Below are positions 61,847 to 64,000 of a stretch of DNA of 64,000 nucleotides, piece after piece (within the stretch, counting starts at the first letter, position 1; each line of letters starts with the position of its first letter). Position numbers and translations under genes: made by a program. Source of the stretch: Parasphingopyxis sp. CP4 (GTDB lineage: Bacteria > Pseudomonadota > Alphaproteobacteria > Sphingomonadales > Sphingomonadaceae); the NCBI RefSeq assembly GCF_013378055.1, contig NZ_CP051130.1, forward strand, positions 124,001 through 188,000. The letters are read 5' to 3'. Under the pieces are notes generated by a model. It was not told the DNA's origin. It was given only the letters and a program-made list of their open reading frames with translations, and ran no database searches.

Positions 61847-64000
61847 TTAGTAAATCCCGCCCTCGGATTGCAAGAATTCGCTGTCGTTGCGCGGTGCATC
61901 GACTTCGACCGTATTCTGGGCTTCTTCAGGCAGAACCGCTCGAACCGGACGGCGTGCCACGACATCGCGACGGATCGTGCGGGTCGGTTCGCTATCCGGC
62001 CGGAATGCTTCCCAGATAATCGCGCTACGCGGATCAGAGCTTGGCCAGCCACCAAAGACCCGGCGGCCAGTGCGGCGATCGATGCGGACCATCCGCATGC
62101 CGCGCGGAGCGCGGAAGGGCATGACTTCCTGGCCTTCAAGCGTTTCGCGCATGAACTGGCGGAATATCGGTGCGGCCAGGGTGCCACCAGCGCCAAAGCC
62201 AATGCTGCGGGCCTGCCGGTCATAACCAAGATAGACGCCGGCAACGATGTTCTGAGTGCCTCCGACAAACCAGACATTGGTCGGGCCCGTTGTCGTTCCT
62301 GTCTTGCCGAAGATCGGATGGCCAAGATCGCGCAGCAGCGTGGCGGTACCGCGCTGTACGACGCCTTGCAGGATGTGCACCATCTGGAATGCCGTCATCG
62401 CATCGAGTACTTGGCGGCCGGGAACCGGTGGGCGCGGCATCTGCTCCCCATCCCAATCATCTGCATTACAGCCTTCGCAGGCGCTCCAGTTGGCCGGATA
62501 GATCACTTCACCACGACGGTTTTGGACATAATCGATTAGCGACGGTCCGACATCGCGGCCATGATTGGCCAGCATGCCATAAGCGTTGACCAAACGCAGC
62601 ACCGTCGTGTCACCGGCGCCGAGCGACGTGGAGAGGAAGGGTTCATGCTGGCCGATTCCGGCATTCTCGATCAGTTCGACAACATTCTCCATGCCGGTTT
62701 CTGAGGCGGCCCGGACAGTCATGAGATTGCGTGATTGCTCAAGGCCCCAGCGCAAAGTCTGCGGTCCGGCGACCCCGCCGCCAGAGTTGCGGAAACATTT
62801 TCGGCCGAGGGCCGCGCCCTGATAGACGCAGAAAGGGCCGTCGACGATGATCGAGGCTGGCGTCATCCCGTTCTCAAGCGCTGCGGCATAAACGAAGGGC
62901 TTGATGCTTGAACCCGGCTGGCGCTCTGCCTGGGTCGCGCGGTTAAAGGGTTCGAGGCTTTGGCTGAAGCCACCCTGCATGGCGTAAACCCGGCCCGTTC
63001 TTACATCTTCAACGACCATTCCGCCGGAGATGTCCGGTACTTTAGCCAGTGCGTAATTGGTGCCGTTCGGTCGCACGGTAATGATGTCGCCGGGCTGCAT
63101 CGTCGAGAAGGCCGTGCCGCCCCCGACGCGTGCAACCGACGCGAGTGAACGGGGGAGGGTGGCTGTTTCGCCATCTGAAAAACCGATCTGCGCTGCGTTG
63201 CCGTCCTTGGAAAGGACCACCGCCACGCGCCAGTCTTCATAACCAACCGAAAGATTGGCACTGGCAAGGCGCGATCGCCATTCGCCATCGTCCATCGGGA
63301 TTGTCGCCACGGGCCCTGACCAAGGGCGTCCGCGATCGAACCGCAAAAGCCCTGCCCGCAATGCATTTTCCGTGCTGGTTTGCATGTCGGGGTCATAGGA
63401 GGTGCGCACCCAAAGGCCGCCCGAATAGATCCCGTACGGCCCGTCTTCCGCATCCTGCCCAAAACTGTCGACCAGGATCCGGCGAACCTCTTCCATATAA
63501 TAGCCGTCGACATTGTCGGTGACCGATTGCGATGTCCGGGTCACGCCCAGTGGCATGGCGCGGGTCGCATCATATGTCGCTTCGTCGATCCAGTCATTGT
63601 TACGCATCAGGCGCAGGACGAGATTGCGTCGCTCGAGGGCGGCGTCAGGATTGGTTGTGGGATTGTAGCGCGAGGGGGCCTGGGGAAGCCCGGCAAGGAA
63701 CGCAGCCTCATGCAGTTCCAGCTCAGCCACATCCTTGTCGAAATACGCACGGGCTGCCGCCTGTACACCATAGGCGTTGCGCCCGAGGAAGATCTGATTG
63801 AGGTAAAGTTCGAGGATGCGCTCCTTGCTGAGCGCAGCTTCGATCCGAGTGGCGAGGATCGCCTCACGGATTTTGCGGGTGATCGAATATTCGTCAGTCA
63901 GCAGCAGGTTTTTGGCAACCTGTTGGGTGATGGTCGAACCACCGCGCGCGCGCTCACCGGAACCGATCTTGGTCACATAGTCGAATACGGCCGCTGCGAG
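61847..64000 (-). CDS. mrcA: Penicillin-binding protein 1A (5' end outside window)
   Basis: This class A PBP polymerises and cross-links peptidoglycan in the inner membrane and periplasm. The visible 718 codons begin inside the glycosyltransferase domain with GGSTITQQVAKN, then RIEAALSKERILELYLNQIFLGRN. The transpeptidase has SxxK (PGSSIKPF), SxN (QSRNLM) and KTG (GKTGTT). The catalytic Glu segment EDxxFxxHxG and the membrane helix lie outside the window. The frame is open to base 64000. Two Cys pairs (GPFCVYQG, RKCFRN; SACEGCNAD) sit in the periplasmic part. It is the first gene of the mrcA-prfB-methyltransferase string. Confidence 0.96.
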   Translation of the reverse strand, partial: LAAAVFDYVTKIGSGERARGGSTITQQVAKNLLLTDEYSITRKIREAILATRIEAALSKERILELYLNQIFLGRNAYGVQAAARAYFDKDVAELELHEAAFLAGLPQAPSRYNPTTNPDAALERRNLVLRLMRNNDWIDEATYDATRAMPLGVTRTSQSVTDNVDGYYMEEVRRILVDSFGQDAEDGPYGIYSGGLWVRTSYDPDMQTSTENALRAGLLRFDRGRPWSGPVATIPMDDGEWRSRLASANLSVGYEDWRVAVVLSKDGNAAQIGFSDGETATLPRSLASVARVGGGTAFSTMQPGDIITVRPNGTNYALAKVPDISGGMVVEDVRTGRVYAMQGGFSQSLEPFNRATQAERQPGSSIKPFVYAAALENGMTPASIIVDGPFCVYQGAALGRKCFRNSGGGVAGPQTLRWGLEQSRNLMTVRAASETGMENVVELIENAGIGQHEPFLSTSLGAGDTTVLRLVNAYGMLANHGRDVGPSLIDYVQNRRGEVIYPANWSACEGCNADDWDGEQMPRPPVPGRQVLDAMTAFQMVHILQGVVQRGTATLLRDLGHPIFGKTGTTTGPTNVWFVGGTQNIVAGVYLGYDRQARSIGFGAGGTLAAPIFRQFMRETLEGQEVMPFRAPRGMRMVRIDRRTGRRVFGGWPSSDPRSAIIWEAFRPDSEPTRTIRRDVVARRPVRAVLPEEAQNTVEVDAPRNDSEFLQSEGGIY

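Overview
The window is an ordinary-looking chromosomal stretch of a GC-rich alphaproteobacterium. It is most likely a member of the Sphingomonadales: it has a plant-type glutamate-cysteine ligase, a DUF3035 lipoprotein directly behind lspA, a TorF-type porin, HxlR and PilZ paralogues, and an intergenic repeat (GTCACCCTGAAC...) that I recall from sphingomonad genomes. The genus cannot be fixed by reading alone. There is no phage, transposase, CRISPR array, rRNA operon or plasmid function. Both ends cut through genes: a branched-chain 2-oxoacid dehydrogenase E1-alpha at the left and a class A penicillin-binding protein at the right.

Layout. 1-3.4 kb: branched-chain 2-oxoacid dehydrogenase operon (E1-alpha, E1-beta, E2; no E3 visible). 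3.4-10.4 kb: small TonB-like protein, aminotransferase and AI-2E permease, S-formylglutathione hydrolase, hydrolase, PilZ protein, DNA glycosylase, 2Fe-2S ferredoxin, rRNA/tRNA 2'-O-methyltransferase. 10.4-14.4 kb: tRNA-Tyr, second PilZ protein, hydrolase, then a regulatory cluster (TetR repressor, a 57-residue membrane protein, a tautomerase, and a divergent HxlR regulator) with clear inverted repeats, and tRNA-Gly. 14.4-25 kb: unknown beta-rich protein, isoprenylcysteine-methyltransferase-like membrane protein, SAM methyltransferase, gshA, large secreted DUF11 protein, rsmE, ubiA, pmbA (tldE), cysQ. 25-32.4 kb: Stf0-like sulfotransferase, Mrp/ApbC Fe-S carrier, hflK-hflC-degP envelope quality control, HerA-like ATPase. 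32.4-42.3 kb: thioesterase, ComEC-type metallo-beta-lactamase protein with an N-terminal SH3-like segment, long GST, queF, membrane-anchored proline-rich protein, the sulfur operon sseA-metC-mscS, TorF porin. 42.2-53 kb: minus-strand string of ribF, ileS, lspA, DUF3035 lipoprotein and a peptide-type ABC importer without a binding protein, preceded by dipeptidase-folA-thyA. 53-59.8 kb: accessory-looking part with two JAB/RadC proteins, a MarR-like winged-helix protein, an SDR with its catalytic Tyr replaced by Phe, a TauD-type dioxygenase, and a membrane-tethered LuxR-type regulator flanked by palindromes. 60-64 kb: lipoprotein-like SAM methyltransferase, prfB without the programmed frameshift, and mrcA/PBP1A.

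Most genes sit in tightly coupled operons (ATGA, GTGA, TAATG and TGATG overlaps are common), and convergent genes often share their last bases. The most promising places for something undescribed are the two small regulatory neighbourhoods (12.0-14.2 kb and 58.0-59.8 kb), each with several unassigned palindromic sites and unknown small proteins, and the RadC / winged-helix / membrane-protein operon at 56.6-58.0 kb. I found no complete system that I can confidently call new.
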